Part shown: in pieces, positions 22,335 to 31,315 of the stretch
Layout of the letters: every line of letters starts with the position of its first letter
Position numbering within the stretch: the stretch's first letter is position 1
Source of the DNA: Chitinophagales bacterium
Lineage (GTDB): Bacteria > Bacteroidota > Bacteroidia > Chitinophagales > Chitinophagaceae
Reading direction: 5' to 3'
Assembly (NCBI GenBank): GCA_015654695.1
Contig: JAATGJ010000104.1
Span: 1-32,521 of the forward strand
DNA: 32,521 bases
The notes under the pieces: model-generated
What the model was told of the DNA's origin: nothing
What the model saw: only the letters and a program-made list of their open reading frames with translations
Database searches by the model: none
Position numbers and translations under genes: made by a program

Positions 22335-24500
22335 ATGCTTACACAACCTTTACAATCAAAATTTACAATACGTGATGGCCATGAGGTTATCATTGAAACA
22401 GGCCGTTTGGCCCGCCAGGCTGATGGTTCAGTAACTGTCCGCCAGGGCAATTGTGTGATATTAGCTACCGTAGTGGCAAATAAAGAACCGAAAGAAGGGC
22501 AGAGTTTTTTTCCGTTATCTGTAGATTACCAGGAAAAATTTGCTGCTGCCGGTCGTATCCCGGGTTCCTTTTTCAAAAGAGAGGCCCGGTTAAATGATTA
22601 TGAGATTCTTACTTCACGTTTGATTGACCGCGCCCTTCGTCCTTTGTTCCCGGAAGATTATTTATGCGAGGTGCAGGTACTGGTAACGCTGATCTCCAGC
22701 GATGCCGAAGTAATGCCTGATTCATTAGCTTGTTTAGCTGCTTCTGCCGCATTAGCTGTCTCTGATATTCCTATCCAGGAAGTTATTTCCGAAGTAAGAG
22801 TAGCTCGTGTGAATGGTCAATTTATTGTCAATCCTCTCCGCAGTGAGCTGGCTGATGCAGATCTTGAATTTATCATTGCCGCTACCGAAAAGAACATTAT
22901 GATGGTGGAAGGCCAGGCAAAAGAGTGTTCAGAAGAAGATCTTATCAAGGCTATAGAGATTGGTCATGAAGCTATCATGGTCCAGGTGAAAGCGCAGCAT
23001 GAATTACGTGAGCTGAAGGGTGTAACAGGAAAAAGAGAATATGCAAAGCCTGTGCATAATGAAGAACTCCGTGAGAAAGTAAAAGCATTTGCCAAAACAA
23101 AAGTATATGAAGTAGCAAAAGGTGCGTTGAGCAAACATGAGCGTTCTGATAAATTTTCCGCTATCCAGGATGAACTGCTGGAATTTTTAAAAGGCGAGTA
23201 TAAAGTCGCCGAAGGTGAAAAATTGGCTGACGATATTAAGAAATGGGCAAAAACGTATTATGCCGATCTGCAGTATTACGAGGTGCGGGATATGATCCTG
23301 AATGATAAGGTAAGATTGGATGGTCGTAAGCTGGATGAAGTTCGTCCGCTGAATATGGAAATAGATGTTTTGCCTTCACCACACGGAGCGGCGTTATTTA
23401 CAAGAGGTGAAACTCAATCGCTTACAACAGTTACTTTAGGAACTCCATTAGACTCGTTATTAATAGAGAGTGCTGCCGTTTCAGATTACTCTAAATTCAT
23501 TTTGCATTATAATTTCCCTCCCTTTTCAACCGGTGAAGTAAAGATGATGAGAGGTGTTGGCCGGAGAGAGGTAGGTCATGGTAACCTGGCTATGCGTTCA
23601 TTGAAACAAATGATGCCGGGTGAAGATTTCCCTTATACCGTTCGTATAGTGAGCGATATACTTGAATCAAACGGTTCATCTTCTATGGCGACTGTTTGTG
23701 CGGGTTCATTAGCATTGATGGATGCCGGAGTAGGCATTCCCAAACACGTTTCCGGTGTAGCAATGGGATTGATAAGCAAAGAGGGACAATTCGCCGTGTT
23801 GACGGATATTCTGGGCGATGAAGATCACCTTGGCGATATGGATTTTAAAGTAACCGGTACCCGTGATGGTATTTGTGGTGTACAGATGGATATAAAAGTA
23901 GATGGTCTGAGCATGGATGTAATGCGTAAGGCACTGGCGCAGGCAAAGGAAGGTCGCCTGCATATCCTGGATGCCATGTATGAAACCATTCCGCAAGCCC
24001 GTGAAGATGTGAAGGCTCATGCACCGAGAATGATCAAGCTCTTTGTTGAAAAAGAATTCATTGGCGCTGTGATCGGGCCAGGTGGTAAAGTGATACAGGA
24101 AATGCAGCGTGAAACCGGAACTACCATCAACATTGAAGAAGTGAACGGCAGGGGAGAAGTGAGTGTATTTGGTATCAATAAGGAAGGAGTGGAAAAAGCG
24201 GAAGCATGGATAAAGGGAATAGTAGCTGTACCAGTTGTGGGTGATGTGTATGACGCAGTCGTTAAAACGATCATGCCTTTTGGCGCCTTTGTTGAATTTT
24301 TACCCGGCAAGCAGGGACTGGTGCATATCAGCGAAATAAGCTGGAAAAGACTGGAAACTCTTGAAGGAATTGTACATGAAGGAGACCGGTTTAAAGTGAA
24401 GCTGATTGGTACAGATCCCAAAACAGGTAAATTCAAATTATCAAGAAAGATATTAATACCGCAGCCTGAACAGAGACCACGGGCTGAAGGATCAAATTAA
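22335..24500 (+). CDS. pnp: Polyribonucleotide nucleotidyltransferase (PNPase)
   Basis: PNPase degrades RNA from the 3' end by phosphorolysis and acts as a trimer. The 721-residue protein has the full order. The first RNase PH domain holds FFPLSVDYQEKFAAAGRIPG and DRALRPLF. A helical linker follows. The second PH domain starts at EVRPLNMEIDVLPSPHGAAL and holds the catalytic region ILGDEDHLGDMDFKVTG. The KH domain has FIGAVIGPGGKVIQEM with its GxxG loop. The S1 domain (VGDVYDAVVKTIMPFGAFVEF) runs near the C-terminus. The start at ATG 22335 (MLTQPLQSKFTI) is the only suitable one. A strong terminator follows 15 bases after the stop. Confidence 0.97.
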   Translation: MLTQPLQSKFTIRDGHEVIIETGRLARQADGSVTVRQGNCVILATVVANKEPKEGQSFFPLSVDYQEKFAAAGRIPGSFFKREARLNDYEILTSRLIDRALRPLFPEDYLCEVQVLVTLISSDAEVMPDSLACLAASAALAVSDIPIQEVISEVRVARVNGQFIVNPLRSELADADLEFIIAATEKNIMMVEGQAKECSEEDLIKAIEIGHEAIMVQVKAQHELRELKGVTGKREYAKPVHNEELREKVKAFAKTKVYEVAKGALSKHERSDKFSAIQDELLEFLKGEYKVAEGEKLADDIKKWAKTYYADLQYYEVRDMILNDKVRLDGRKLDEVRPLNMEIDVLPSPHGAALFTRGETQSLTTVTLGTPLDSLLIESAAVSDYSKFILHYNFPPFSTGEVKMMRGVGRREVGHGNLAMRSLKQMMPGEDFPYTVRIVSDILESNGSSSMATVCAGSLALMDAGVGIPKHVSGVAMGLISKEGQFAVLTDILGDEDHLGDMDFKVTGTRDGICGVQMDIKVDGLSMDVMRKALAQAKEGRLHILDAMYETIPQAREDVKAHAPRMIKLFVEKEFIGAVIGPGGKVIQEMQRETGTTINIEEVNGRGEVSVFGINKEGVEKAEAWIKGIVAVPVVGDVYDAVVKTIMPFGAFVEFLPGKQGLVHISEISWKRLETLEGIVHEGDRFKVKLIGTDPKTGKFKLSRKILIPQPEQRPRAEGSN

Positions 24501-24514
24501 TAAGAAATAATCTT

Positions 24515-24539
24515 AACCCCGATTCGTCGGGGTTTTTTT
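24515..24539 (+). terminator. Rho-independent terminator after pnp
   Basis: AACCCCGA (24515-24522) pairs perfectly with TCGGGGTT (24527-24534) around a TTCG tetraloop, followed by a run of T to 24539. It lies 14 bases after the pnp stop and just before prmA. Confidence 0.88.
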
Positions 24540-24550
24540 ATCGGAAAAAA

Positions 24551-25366
24551 ATGAATGAGTATATACAAATAGAATTCGCAGGCATCACAAAGGAACAGTC
24601 AGAATTGTTACTTGCACAATTAAGCGATACCGGCTTTGCAGGATTTGAAGAAACCGAAAAAGGATTAAAAGCGTTTATTCCTGTACCGGATTATGATGAA
24701 ACAGTTTTAATTGAAATAGCAAAACAACAAAAGGTCACATTTAACAAAACCATCATTGAAGAAACTAACTGGAATGAAGTATGGGAATCTAATTTTGACC
24801 CGGTGATAGTTGATGATTTCGTTGCTATCAGGGCTGAGTTTCATCAACCAGTCAAGGGAGCAGAGCATGAAATAATCGTTACACCAAAAATGAGTTTCGG
24901 AACAGGGCATCATGCTACAACGTTTATGATGATTCAGCAAATGAGACAAATTGATTTCAGCAATAAAACAGTTTTTGATTTTGGTACGGGTACCGGAGTG
25001 CTCGCCATTCTTGCAGAAAAGCTTGGAGCAAAAAAGATCGTAGCGATAGACCATGATGATTGGAGTATTGAAAACGCAGGTGAAAATATTCGCAGGAATA
25101 GTTGTTCATCCATTGAACTTATTAAAGCAGACAACGCCAATGTGGATAATTCATTTGACATCATCTTCGCCAACATTAATAAGAATGTCATTTTAGATAA
25201 CTTTTCAGTATTGGTAAAACAATTGTCACCGGGCGGTATTCTATTGCTGAGCGGTCTTTTGCCTGAAGACAAGGATGATGTTTTCCGCAAAAACAGCGAG
25301 TATTCTTTGCAATTAATACAAACAACCGTTAGAGCTAACTGGCTGTGTATAAAGTACTCATGTTAA
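24551..25366 (+). CDS. prmA: Ribosomal protein L11 methyltransferase
   Basis: PrmA trimethylates ribosomal protein L11 using S-adenosylmethionine. The 271 residues are a little shorter than the E. coli enzyme (293) but cover both parts: an N-terminal substrate-recognition domain (about 1-90) and a class I methyltransferase domain. PKMSFGTGHHATT and the SAM loop DFGTGTGVLAILAEKLGA are the hallmark motifs, followed by AIDHDDWSIENA and IFANINKNVI, where the N-[IP]-x motif lies. The start at ATG 24551 follows the pnp terminator by 11 bases, so the gene needs its own promoter or read-through; none is obvious in that short gap. Confidence 0.92.
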   Translation: MNEYIQIEFAGITKEQSELLLAQLSDTGFAGFEETEKGLKAFIPVPDYDETVLIEIAKQQKVTFNKTIIEETNWNEVWESNFDPVIVDDFVAIRAEFHQPVKGAEHEIIVTPKMSFGTGHHATTFMMIQQMRQIDFSNKTVFDFGTGTGVLAILAEKLGAKKIVAIDHDDWSIENAGENIRRNSCSSIELIKADNANVDNSFDIIFANINKNVILDNFSVLVKQLSPGGILLLSGLLPEDKDDVFRKNSEYSLQLIQTTVRANWLCIKYSC

Positions 25367-25418
25367 CTCATTGTATCTTGTACGTTAAACTAATATTACC
25401 ATCCGTCCTTTTTTTTCG

Positions 25419-25426
25419 TATTTTTG
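25419..25426 (+). promoter_or_regulatory. Putative -7 box for plsY
   Basis: TATTTTTG matches TAnnTTTG and lies 24 bases before ATG 25451. It sits in a T-rich stretch, which lowers its value, and no -33 element is seen. Confidence 0.4.
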
Positions 25427-25450
25427 CTATCCAACTCAACCCGGATATCT

Positions 25451-26116
25451 ATGAATGAACTATTGATGATAGTTCTCGCTTATTTGATAGGTAGCATTCC
25501 CACCTCGGTGTGGGTGAGCCAGTATTTTTTCGGCATTGACATTCGTGAATACGGAAGTGGCAATGCCGGGGCTACTAATACGTACCGTGTACTCGGACCG
25601 AAATGGGGAACACTGGTAATGGTAGTTGATATGCTGAAAGGGATGGCCGCAGTAAAACTTGCATTGTTGTTTCCCCAATATTTGGATAATGATACATTGC
25701 TCTCAAATTTCCAGGTGGGTCTCGGATTGGCCGCCGTTGTAGGGCATATTTTCCCCATCTGGGCTGATTTCAGAGGAGGAAAAGGAGTTGCTACTTTATT
25801 TGGACTGGTAGTGGGCATATCTCCCTGGACAGCTTTAAGCTGTGCCGGTGTTTTTCTATTGGTTTTATTCCTCACAAGATTTGTCTCTTTAAGCTCTATA
25901 CTCGCCAGTATCGCCTTCCCGGTTTTTATCCTGGTTATTTTCAATGTGGACAATGAAGTATATCGCGTATTTGCTATTGCCGTGGCGTTGATGGTGGTTC
26001 TTACTCACCAGAAAAATATCGGCAGGTTATTAAAAGGTGCGGAAAGCAAAGTGCCTATCCTTAAACACAGAGACCGGCGCAGGCAAAGAAGAAAGCAATC
26101 TTCCACTTCAGTTTAG
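25451..26116 (+). CDS. plsY: Acyl-phosphate--glycerol-3-phosphate acyltransferase
   Basis: PlsY moves the acyl group from acyl-phosphate to glycerol 3-phosphate at the inner membrane, the first step of phospholipid synthesis. The 221-residue protein has about five hydrophobic segments. The three conserved loops are visible: GSGNAGATNTYRVLG (about 35-49), DMLKG (about 62-66) and GHIFPIWADFRGGKGVAT (about 98-115). The C-terminal tail RDRRRQRRKQSSTSV is basic and cytoplasmic. ATG 25451 is chosen over an upstream TTG at 25424 because the protein then begins with the first membrane helix. plsX is not in the window. Confidence 0.93.
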   Translation: MNELLMIVLAYLIGSIPTSVWVSQYFFGIDIREYGSGNAGATNTYRVLGPKWGTLVMVVDMLKGMAAVKLALLFPQYLDNDTLLSNFQVGLGLAAVVGHIFPIWADFRGGKGVATLFGLVVGISPWTALSCAGVFLLVLFLTRFVSLSSILASIAFPVFILVIFNVDNEVYRVFAIAVALMVVLTHQKNIGRLLKGAESKVPILKHRDRRRQRRKQSSTSV

Positions 26117-26159
26117 TACCCCGGTTATAAAATTATCGAACATTCAAATGAAATAAGGT

Positions 26160-26183
26160 GATTGTACTTATCTTGGTACAATC
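26160..26183 (+). promoter_or_regulatory. Perfect 8-base inverted repeat with a -7-like box in its loop, upstream of the M48 protease
   Basis: GATTGTAC (26160-26167) and GTACAATC (26176-26183) pair perfectly around TTATCTTG. The loop resembles the TTATATTTG loop of the metK repeat and a -7 box. The hairpin is followed by ATTGTTTTTTG, so it may be a terminator for plsY, an operator, or both. The protease start is 33 bases downstream. Confidence 0.55.
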
Positions 26184-26216
26184 ATTGTTTTTTGTTGTGT
26201 GTCTAAAATCATCAAA

Positions 26217-27026
26217 ATGATAAGAAGAGTAATATTTGTTTTTTTTATAGCCGCATTATCGGTTGCCTGTTCCACAAACGCTTTGACAAATAAAAGCCAG
26301 TTCACATTAATGCCTGAATCTGAAATACAGGCTATGGCAACGCAGGAGTACCAGCAATTCCTTTCTACGAATAAGGTGGTAGCATCCAGCAGTAACAGGG
26401 ATGCTGAAATGGTAAAAAGAGTAGGTCAGCGGATTACTAAAGCTGTTGAAGGGTACTATGCAGAAAAAGGGATATCTGATAAACTTGCAGGTTATAAATG
26501 GGAATACAACCTGGTTGATGATAAGGCGGTGAATGCATGGTGTATGCCCGGTGGTAAGATTGTTGTCTATACGGGTTTATTGCCTGTTACACAAAACGAA
26601 GCGGCACTTGCGGCTGTTATGGGACATGAAGTAGCACACGCCCTTTTGCAGCACGGTAATCAAAGGATGAGCCAGGGATTAGTGCAACAACTGGGAGGAG
26701 TAGCACTATCAGTGGCAATAGCAAACAAGCCGGCAGAAACGCAGAACTTGTTTATGACGGCTTACGGCCTGGGATCCAATGTGGGTGTCATGTTGCCTTT
26801 TTCAAGAAAAAATGAATTGGAAGCCGATGGATGGGGGCTAAAATTTACTGCCATGGCAGGTTATAATCCCGAAGAGGCCATCAATCTATGGAAACGTATG
26901 GAGACGGCAAGTAATGGACAAAGCCCGCCGGAATTTCTTAGTACTCACCCCTCTGAAGGTAAACGAATCGAGCAATTACAGAAACTAATGCCGGAAGCAT
27001 TAAAGCTCTACAAACCGGTGAAGTAA
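26217..27026 (+). CDS. M48 family metalloprotease, lipoprotein
   Basis: This 269-residue zinc protease is probably anchored in the envelope by a lipid. The N-terminus has a hydrophobic stretch and a lipobox ending in LSVAC (C18). The zinc-binding and catalytic motif is HEVAH (137-141) in MGHEVAHALLQHG; the third ligand is probably E202 in NELEADGWG. This layout matches the small periplasmic M48 proteins such as LoiP/BepA-like proteases and Oma1-like peptidases, which act in envelope quality control. The GTG at 26199 would add six residues before the signal peptide; ATG 26217 is preferred. An inverted repeat with a promoter-like box lies just upstream, and a terminator follows. Confidence 0.9.
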   Translation: MIRRVIFVFFIAALSVACSTNALTNKSQFTLMPESEIQAMATQEYQQFLSTNKVVASSSNRDAEMVKRVGQRITKAVEGYYAEKGISDKLAGYKWEYNLVDDKAVNAWCMPGGKIVVYTGLLPVTQNEAALAAVMGHEVAHALLQHGNQRMSQGLVQQLGGVALSVAIANKPAETQNLFMTAYGLGSNVGVMLPFSRKNELEADGWGLKFTAMAGYNPEEAINLWKRMETASNGQSPPEFLSTHPSEGKRIEQLQKLMPEALKLYKPVK

Positions 27027-27050
27027 GTAAAAACTTGATTTATATTAATA

Positions 27051-27084
27051 AAAACCCGTTTAGAAGTGTCAAAACGGGTTTTTT
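27051..27084 (+). terminator. Rho-independent terminator after the M48 protease gene
   Basis: AAAACCCGTTT (27051-27061) pairs perfectly with AAACGGGTTTT (27072-27082) across a ten-base loop, followed by more T. It lies 24 bases after the stop. Confidence 0.88.
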
Positions 27085-27148
27085 CTTTTGTAATCCTTTA
27101 TATAACAAGCATTTTCCCATCCCTTTGCACTCCCTGCTAATGAGAACG

Positions 27149-27183
27149 CTGTCAAAGTATCTCAAAAATCAGAACCTTGACAG
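27149..27183 (+). other. Inverted repeat upstream of the DUF3052-like gene
   Basis: CTGTCAA (27149-27155) and TTGACAG (27177-27183) are perfectly complementary and 21 bases apart, 25 bases before ATG 27208. This could be an operator or a leader hairpin. No clear -33/-7 pair was found in the spacer. Confidence 0.35.
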
Positions 27184-27207
27184 AAACCCCTAAAATTATT
27201 TCAAATT

Positions 27208-27657
27208 ATGTCACAAACAGTGTTTGAAAAATTAGAACTGGCAGACGAAAAGAATCTATTAATTCAGGGTTTGCCTTCTTCCATCGAAAAGCAGTTCAGT
27301 AAGTTGTCTTTTGCTAAAAACATGACCCCGCTTCTTAAAAACCGGAAGATTGATTTTGCGCTGGTCTTTGCCGTAAACGAAAACCAGCTCAACGGTATTT
27401 TAAGAGATGTCATGCCGTCTCTGAAGAACGGATCTAAATTCTGGGTAGCTTACCCTAAGATCACTTCAAAGATCGTCACTGATCTCAACCGCGACTGTAG
27501 CTGGAACCGTTTAACATGTGAAGGCTATGAAAGCATTCAGCGTGTAGAACTCGACCATGTATGGAGCGCTATGAGGTTTGTAAAAGGAGAGAACCTCCGG
27601 GGTGAAGATGCACCACCTGTAACCAGGAAAAGGCAGGCAGCCGTTGTTGCAGATTAA
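27208..27657 (+). CDS. DUF3052-like protein of unknown function
   Basis: This 149-residue soluble protein has no signal peptide or membrane segment. The pattern of alternating hydrophobic strands and the segment FALVFAVNENQLNGILRDVM, KNGSKFWVAYPKITS, DLNRDC and HVWSAMRFVK matches DUF3052, a small alpha/beta family in which a W-x-x-[WY]-P-K block and a final WSxxRFV block are conserved. The role of the family is not established. The C-terminal tail (PPVTRKRQAAVVAD) looks disordered. It has its own strong terminator and probably its own transcript. Confidence 0.68.
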   Translation: MSQTVFEKLELADEKNLLIQGLPSSIEKQFSKLSFAKNMTPLLKNRKIDFALVFAVNENQLNGILRDVMPSLKNGSKFWVAYPKITSKIVTDLNRDCSWNRLTCEGYESIQRVELDHVWSAMRFVKGENLRGEDAPPVTRKRQAAVVAD

Positions 27658-27681
27658 GCAGTTACTGTTAAAAATGTATTC

Positions 27682-27714
27682 AGGTTTGTTGCATATCGCA
27701 ACAAACCTTTTTTT
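27682..27714 (+). terminator. Rho-independent terminator after the DUF3052-like gene
   Basis: AGGTTTGTTGC (27682-27692) and GCAACAAACCT (27698-27708) pair perfectly over 11 bases around ATATC, followed by seven T. It is the strongest terminator in the window. Confidence 0.93.
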
Positions 27715-27760
27715 ATGCCCTTATCGTAGCTTAGCGTTCTGAAAATTTAAACCGCAAACA

Positions 27761-28282
27761 ATGTCCTTTTTGAATGTTGAAATAAAAGCTGTCTCCAAAG
27801 ACCCCGGGTTTATCCGTAATTATTTATTGTCGCATAGCGCTGCCTTCAAAGGAATGGATAAACAAACAGATACTTATTTCAATGTACCTAATGGCAGATT
27901 AAAACTCCGGGAAGGAAATATTGAGAACAACCTGATCTTTTATGAAAGAACTGACCAGGCCGGTCCAAAAAGTTCTCATTTTCATTTGGTAAAAGTGGAA
28001 GATGCTGCAGGATTAAAAGAAGTATTGACTAAGTCAACAGGCATAAAAGTAGTGGTAAAAAAGGAACGGGAAATTTATTACATCGGTAACGTGAAATTTC
28101 ATATTGATATAGTGCCGGGGCTTGGTTCTTTTGTTGAAATAGAAGCGGGTAATATATTAGCTGATCTTTCCCGGGAACAATTAAAGGAGCAATGTGATTT
28201 TTATTTGAATGAGTTTAAGATCAGGACGGAAGACCTGGTTGACGTGTCGTACAGCGATATGCTGCTCGCGGAATTGAAATAA
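27761..28282 (+). CDS. CYTH domain protein (class IV adenylate cyclase / thiamine triphosphatase-like)
   Basis: This 173-residue soluble protein adopts the CYTH triphosphate-tunnel fold. The tunnel-lining strands are recognisable: NVEIKA at residues 5-10, [33 protein letters not shown] and [15 protein letters not shown]. The classic ExExK entry motif reads NxExK here, with asparagine at the first glutamate; I recall this in Bacteroidota relatives. Substrate could be ATP (adenylate cyclase), inorganic tripolyphosphate or thiamine triphosphate; sequence alone does not decide. Because ppk1 and ppx are nearby, tripolyphosphate is an attractive thought but unsupported. The Uma2 gene follows after 17 bases. 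Confidence 0.82.
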   Translation: MSFLNVEIKAVSKDPGFIRNYLLSHSAAFKGMDKQTDTYFNVPNGRLKLREGNIENNLIFYERTDQAGPKSSHFHLVKVEDAAGLKEVLTKSTGIKVVVKKEREIYYIGNVKFHIDIVPGLGSFVEIEAGNILADLSREQLKEQCDFYLNEFKIRTEDLVDVSYSDMLLAELK

Positions 28283-28299
28283 ATATTGTAAGTTTAAGT

Positions 28300-28917
28300 A
28301 TGGATTTCGAATTGAGAGAACCTGCTGTAGCGTATGGTAAGAAAAAACTTACCATAGAAGAATATTTGGAGTATGAAAGTACTTCACTGGAAAAGCATGA
28401 GTATTACCAGGGAGAGATATTTGCTATGTCCGGCCCTAAAGTGCCGCACAATATTATTGCTGGAAATATTTATTTTGGTTTAAGAAAGCGACTGGAAGGT
28501 AAATCCTGCAGGCCCTTCAACAGCGACCAGCGGATACACATTCCTGAAAACACCCTGTTTACCTATCCGGATATTTCCATAGTATGTGGCGAAATCATTA
28601 CAAAAGATAATGATGATTGGAATATTCTTAACCCTTCAGTTATTATGGAGGTTCTTTCAAAATCAACTAAGAACTATGATCGTGGTGAAAAATTCAAGTT
28701 GTTCAGAAATATTCAAACCCTGAAAGAGTATATCCTGGTGGATTCAGAGAGCCTTAGCATAGAAGCTTTCCGCATCAATGCTAGCGGTCACTGGGAACTG
28801 GAAGAATATACGGCAATCGGGGAAACACTGGAAGTAAGAACTGTCGAAATTACTATTCCTGTTAATGAGATATATGAAGGGGTGAAACCGGAGTCCTTGT
28901 TTAATTATTATAGATAG
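28300..28917 (+). CDS. Uma2 family protein (DUF820, PD-(D/E)XK nuclease fold)
   Basis: This 205-residue protein has the Uma2/DUF820 layout: [24 protein letters not shown] at the start (E39 region), then [10 protein letters not shown] (D91), [13 protein letters not shown] (E117) and [12 protein letters not shown], which together form the restriction-endonuclease-like active site. [15 protein letters not shown] is another family landmark. Uma2 proteins are frequent in cyanobacteria and Bacteroidota and are predicted nucleases, but no biological role is proven. It is probably co-transcribed with the CYTH gene (17-base gap). The stop lies three bases from the convergent dnaG stop, with no terminator in between. 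Confidence 0.85.
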   Translation: MDFELREPAVAYGKKKLTIEEYLEYESTSLEKHEYYQGEIFAMSGPKVPHNIIAGNIYFGLRKRLEGKSCRPFNSDQRIHIPENTLFTYPDISIVCGEIITKDNDDWNILNPSVIMEVLSKSTKNYDRGEKFKLFRNIQTLKEYILVDSESLSIEAFRINASGHWELEEYTAIGETLEVRTVEITIPVNEIYEGVKPESLFNYYR

Positions 28918-28920
28918 AAT

Positions 28921-30990
28921 TCAAAATGGGTAAATAGCAATATGTTTCTTTGAAGCAAGTGCCATTTGTTGGCCTTTTAAAAAGTTATGTGCTTCAATTA
29001 ATGTTCGCATATCCTCTGGGGTTTGAGTTTTTTTCATGTCGTGCTCATTTGTTAGTATCAATCGCTTAATTTTTTTAAGCTTTAAATAAATCATAACATC
29101 ATTTACATCATCTTTATAATTATCATCCAATTCATGATGATAAACTACTTTATCGGAATCTTTACCATTAATAGCCTCATCGAAAAAATCCTTGTAATTT
29201 AAATCCCATATTCTTCTATTAACCTTTGTTGCCATCTCATCTTGACTCCATCTTGGGCTTAATTCATAAGGATGATTGGTTGTTTCGATTGCAAGTATAG
29301 CTAACTCATTGTTTTCATGATAAGCAAACTCTTTAACAGTAGGATTAAGCCCTCTTTTATACATAAAAGCGTATTCATTTATAATAAGAGGTACTCGCTT
29401 ATTATCATATAATTCCTCCTCAAGAATCAAGCTAATATTTTTGTCATCTGGGATATCCTTGTCTTCAAAAAGTTTTGCATTTGACATATAATCAAATACT
29501 GTTGTACCATCACTCCATGGTTTTAATCCGTATTCTAAAATTATTCTAGCTATTGCTCTTTCCTGCAACTCCTTCATAAAAAGAACATTGAAAGTTTCGT
29601 CGCTCCAATCTGTTCTTGCTGGCTCAGGCACGAAATTGTTATCCTCAGTCGAAGAAAATTTTCTTTCTTGCGTCACTATCCGCTCACGGATAAATTTATT
29701 GACAAGAGCATGCAAGCCATTCTCATCAATCTTCAGTATTTCAGAACACTGTTTGATGTAATCCTGTTGTTTGGTAAAATCTTCCGCCTTATTGATCTTG
29801 GAAATAGTTTCCGCCATCCGGTTTACCACTTCTGCTTTCCGGGTAGAATCAGTCCCTGCATCTTTCAGTGCCACTTCCAACTGAAAAAGAATAAAATCCT
29901 TTTTATTTTTTTGAATAAACTGTATGAAAGCTGCAGCCCCCACTTTGTTTACATAACTATCGGGATCTTCTTTATCCGGTATCAATACCAATTTTACATT
30001 CAATCCTTCTTCTAATGCAAGGTCCAGGCCACGCAAAGCGGCTTTTATACCGGCTGCATCGCCATCATATATGATCGTAAGATTGTTGGAGTATTTTCTT
30101 ACCAGCCGCAACTGCTCCTGTGTAAGGGATGTACCGCCGGAGGCCACTACATTTTCGATGCCAGCCTGGTGCAATGAAACAACATCCGTATATCCTTCTA
30201 CCAGCAAACATTCATCGGCTTTATCAATAGCCTGCCTGGCGAAATAAGAACCGTACAGGATTTTACTCTTTACATATATCTCATTTTCCGGCGTATTAAT
30301 ATACTTAGGGGCCTTATCTGTTGTCTTTAATACCCGGGCCCCAAACCCCAGTACTTTGCCACTGGTATTGTGAATGGGAAAAATGATACGGCTACGATAG
30401 TTGTCGATCAATTGGTCATTCCGGTTAACGACCAACCCTGTCTTTAATAATAGTTCCTGGCTGTATTGTTTTGCAATGGCTTCTTTGGTAAATGCATCCC
30501 TTTGTTCGGGCGAGTAACCTAATTTGAATTTCTTTATGACATCTTCCCTGAATCCTCTTTCTTTCAAATAACTTAAACCGATGTCCTGGCCTTCTTCAGT
30601 TTCAAATAATGTTTTTGAGAAAAATTCCTGCGCAAAATTATTAATGATATAGAGGCTGTCTGCTGATTGCTGCTGCTGTCTTTGCTCATCGGTGGCGAAA
30701 GTTTCTTCTATTTCAATATTATACCGGTTGGCCAGCCATTTCAGCGCATCCACATAGCTGTACTTTTCATGCTCCATGATGAAGCTGATCGTATTGCCAC
30801 TGCGGCCGCAACCAAAACATTTATAGATTTCCTTAGCGGGAGAGACAGTAAAAGAAGGAGTTTTTTCGTTATGGAAAGGGCAGAGACCAAGATAGCTAGC
30901 TCCTCTTTTTTTCAATTTTATAAAATCGCCTATTACACTAATTATATCAATCCGGCCAAGTATCTGTTGTATGGTATTCTGGCTTATCAA
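28921..30990 (-). CDS. dnaG: DNA primase
   Basis: DnaG makes RNA primers at the replication fork. The 689-residue protein has a CHC2 zinc finger (C37, H40, C58, C61 in CPFH and CFGC), the primase core with FGARVLKTTDKAPKYINTPE, and a TOPRIM domain with LLVEGYTDV (E265) and YDGDAAG (D309, D311). The C-terminal third (about 440-689), expected to bind DnaB helicase, is poorly conserved and its DNA is much richer in A+T than the rest. The start is TTG 30990 (MISQNTIQQILGRIDII): the codon just before it is an in-frame TAA, so no earlier start is possible, and later ones would cut into the zinc finger domain. Confidence 0.93.
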   Translation of the reverse strand: MISQNTIQQILGRIDIISVIGDFIKLKKRGASYLGLCPFHNEKTPSFTVSPAKEIYKCFGCGRSGNTISFIMEHEKYSYVDALKWLANRYNIEIEETFATDEQRQQQQSADSLYIINNFAQEFFSKTLFETEEGQDIGLSYLKERGFREDVIKKFKLGYSPEQRDAFTKEAIAKQYSQELLLKTGLVVNRNDQLIDNYRSRIIFPIHNTSGKVLGFGARVLKTTDKAPKYINTPENEIYVKSKILYGSYFARQAIDKADECLLVEGYTDVVSLHQAGIENVVASGGTSLTQEQLRLVRKYSNNLTIIYDGDAAGIKAALRGLDLALEEGLNVKLVLIPDKEDPDSYVNKVGAAAFIQFIQKNKKDFILFQLEVALKDAGTDSTRKAEVVNRMAETISKINKAEDFTKQQDYIKQCSEILKIDENGLHALVNKFIRERIVTQERKFSSTEDNNFVPEPARTDWSDETFNVLFMKELQERAIARIILEYGLKPWSDGTTVFDYMSNAKLFEDKDIPDDKNISLILEEELYDNKRVPLIINEYAFMYKRGLNPTVKEFAYHENNELAILAIETTNHPYELSPRWSQDEMATKVNRRIWDLNYKDFFDEAINGKDSDKVVYHHELDDNYKDDVNDVMIYLKLKKIKRLILTNEHDMKKTQTPEDMRTLIEAHNFLKGQQMALASKKHIAIYPF

Positions 30991-31315
30991 TTAAAAAAGT
31001 TCTTCACATTAGGTGGAAAACAGACTGCCAAGTTATTGAATTAGAGCGATCAAACACTATTCCAACTTTTAAAAATTTTTACCATACAACTCCATAGCTG
31101 GGTGATTAAAATGGGGATTATTGAGACTTATTCCACATGGATATTAACAAGGGAGCCGGAAACCTTCACTAAGCTCAGTTGACTTAATGAATCAGGCTAT
31201 TAACATAGGAAAACTCCTCAATTTGGGGATTACATAGTCCATTTTCAGATAAAAAATTGTCTTAAATAAACCTCTAATGAATTCCCTTGTCTCATCATTT
31301 CAAATTTTAATTTTT
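30991..31315. other. Divergent intergenic region between dnaG and the W/R/H/P-rich protein gene
   Basis: This 325-base A+T-rich spacer separates divergent genes and must hold both promoters. The only candidate seen is TAACTTGG on the minus strand (31028-31035), one mismatch to TAnnTTTG, 38 bases before the dnaG TTG. Nothing convincing was found for the plus-strand gene. A 23-codon frame from 31111 is not supported by anything. I see no RNA gene or repeat. Confidence 0.4.
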
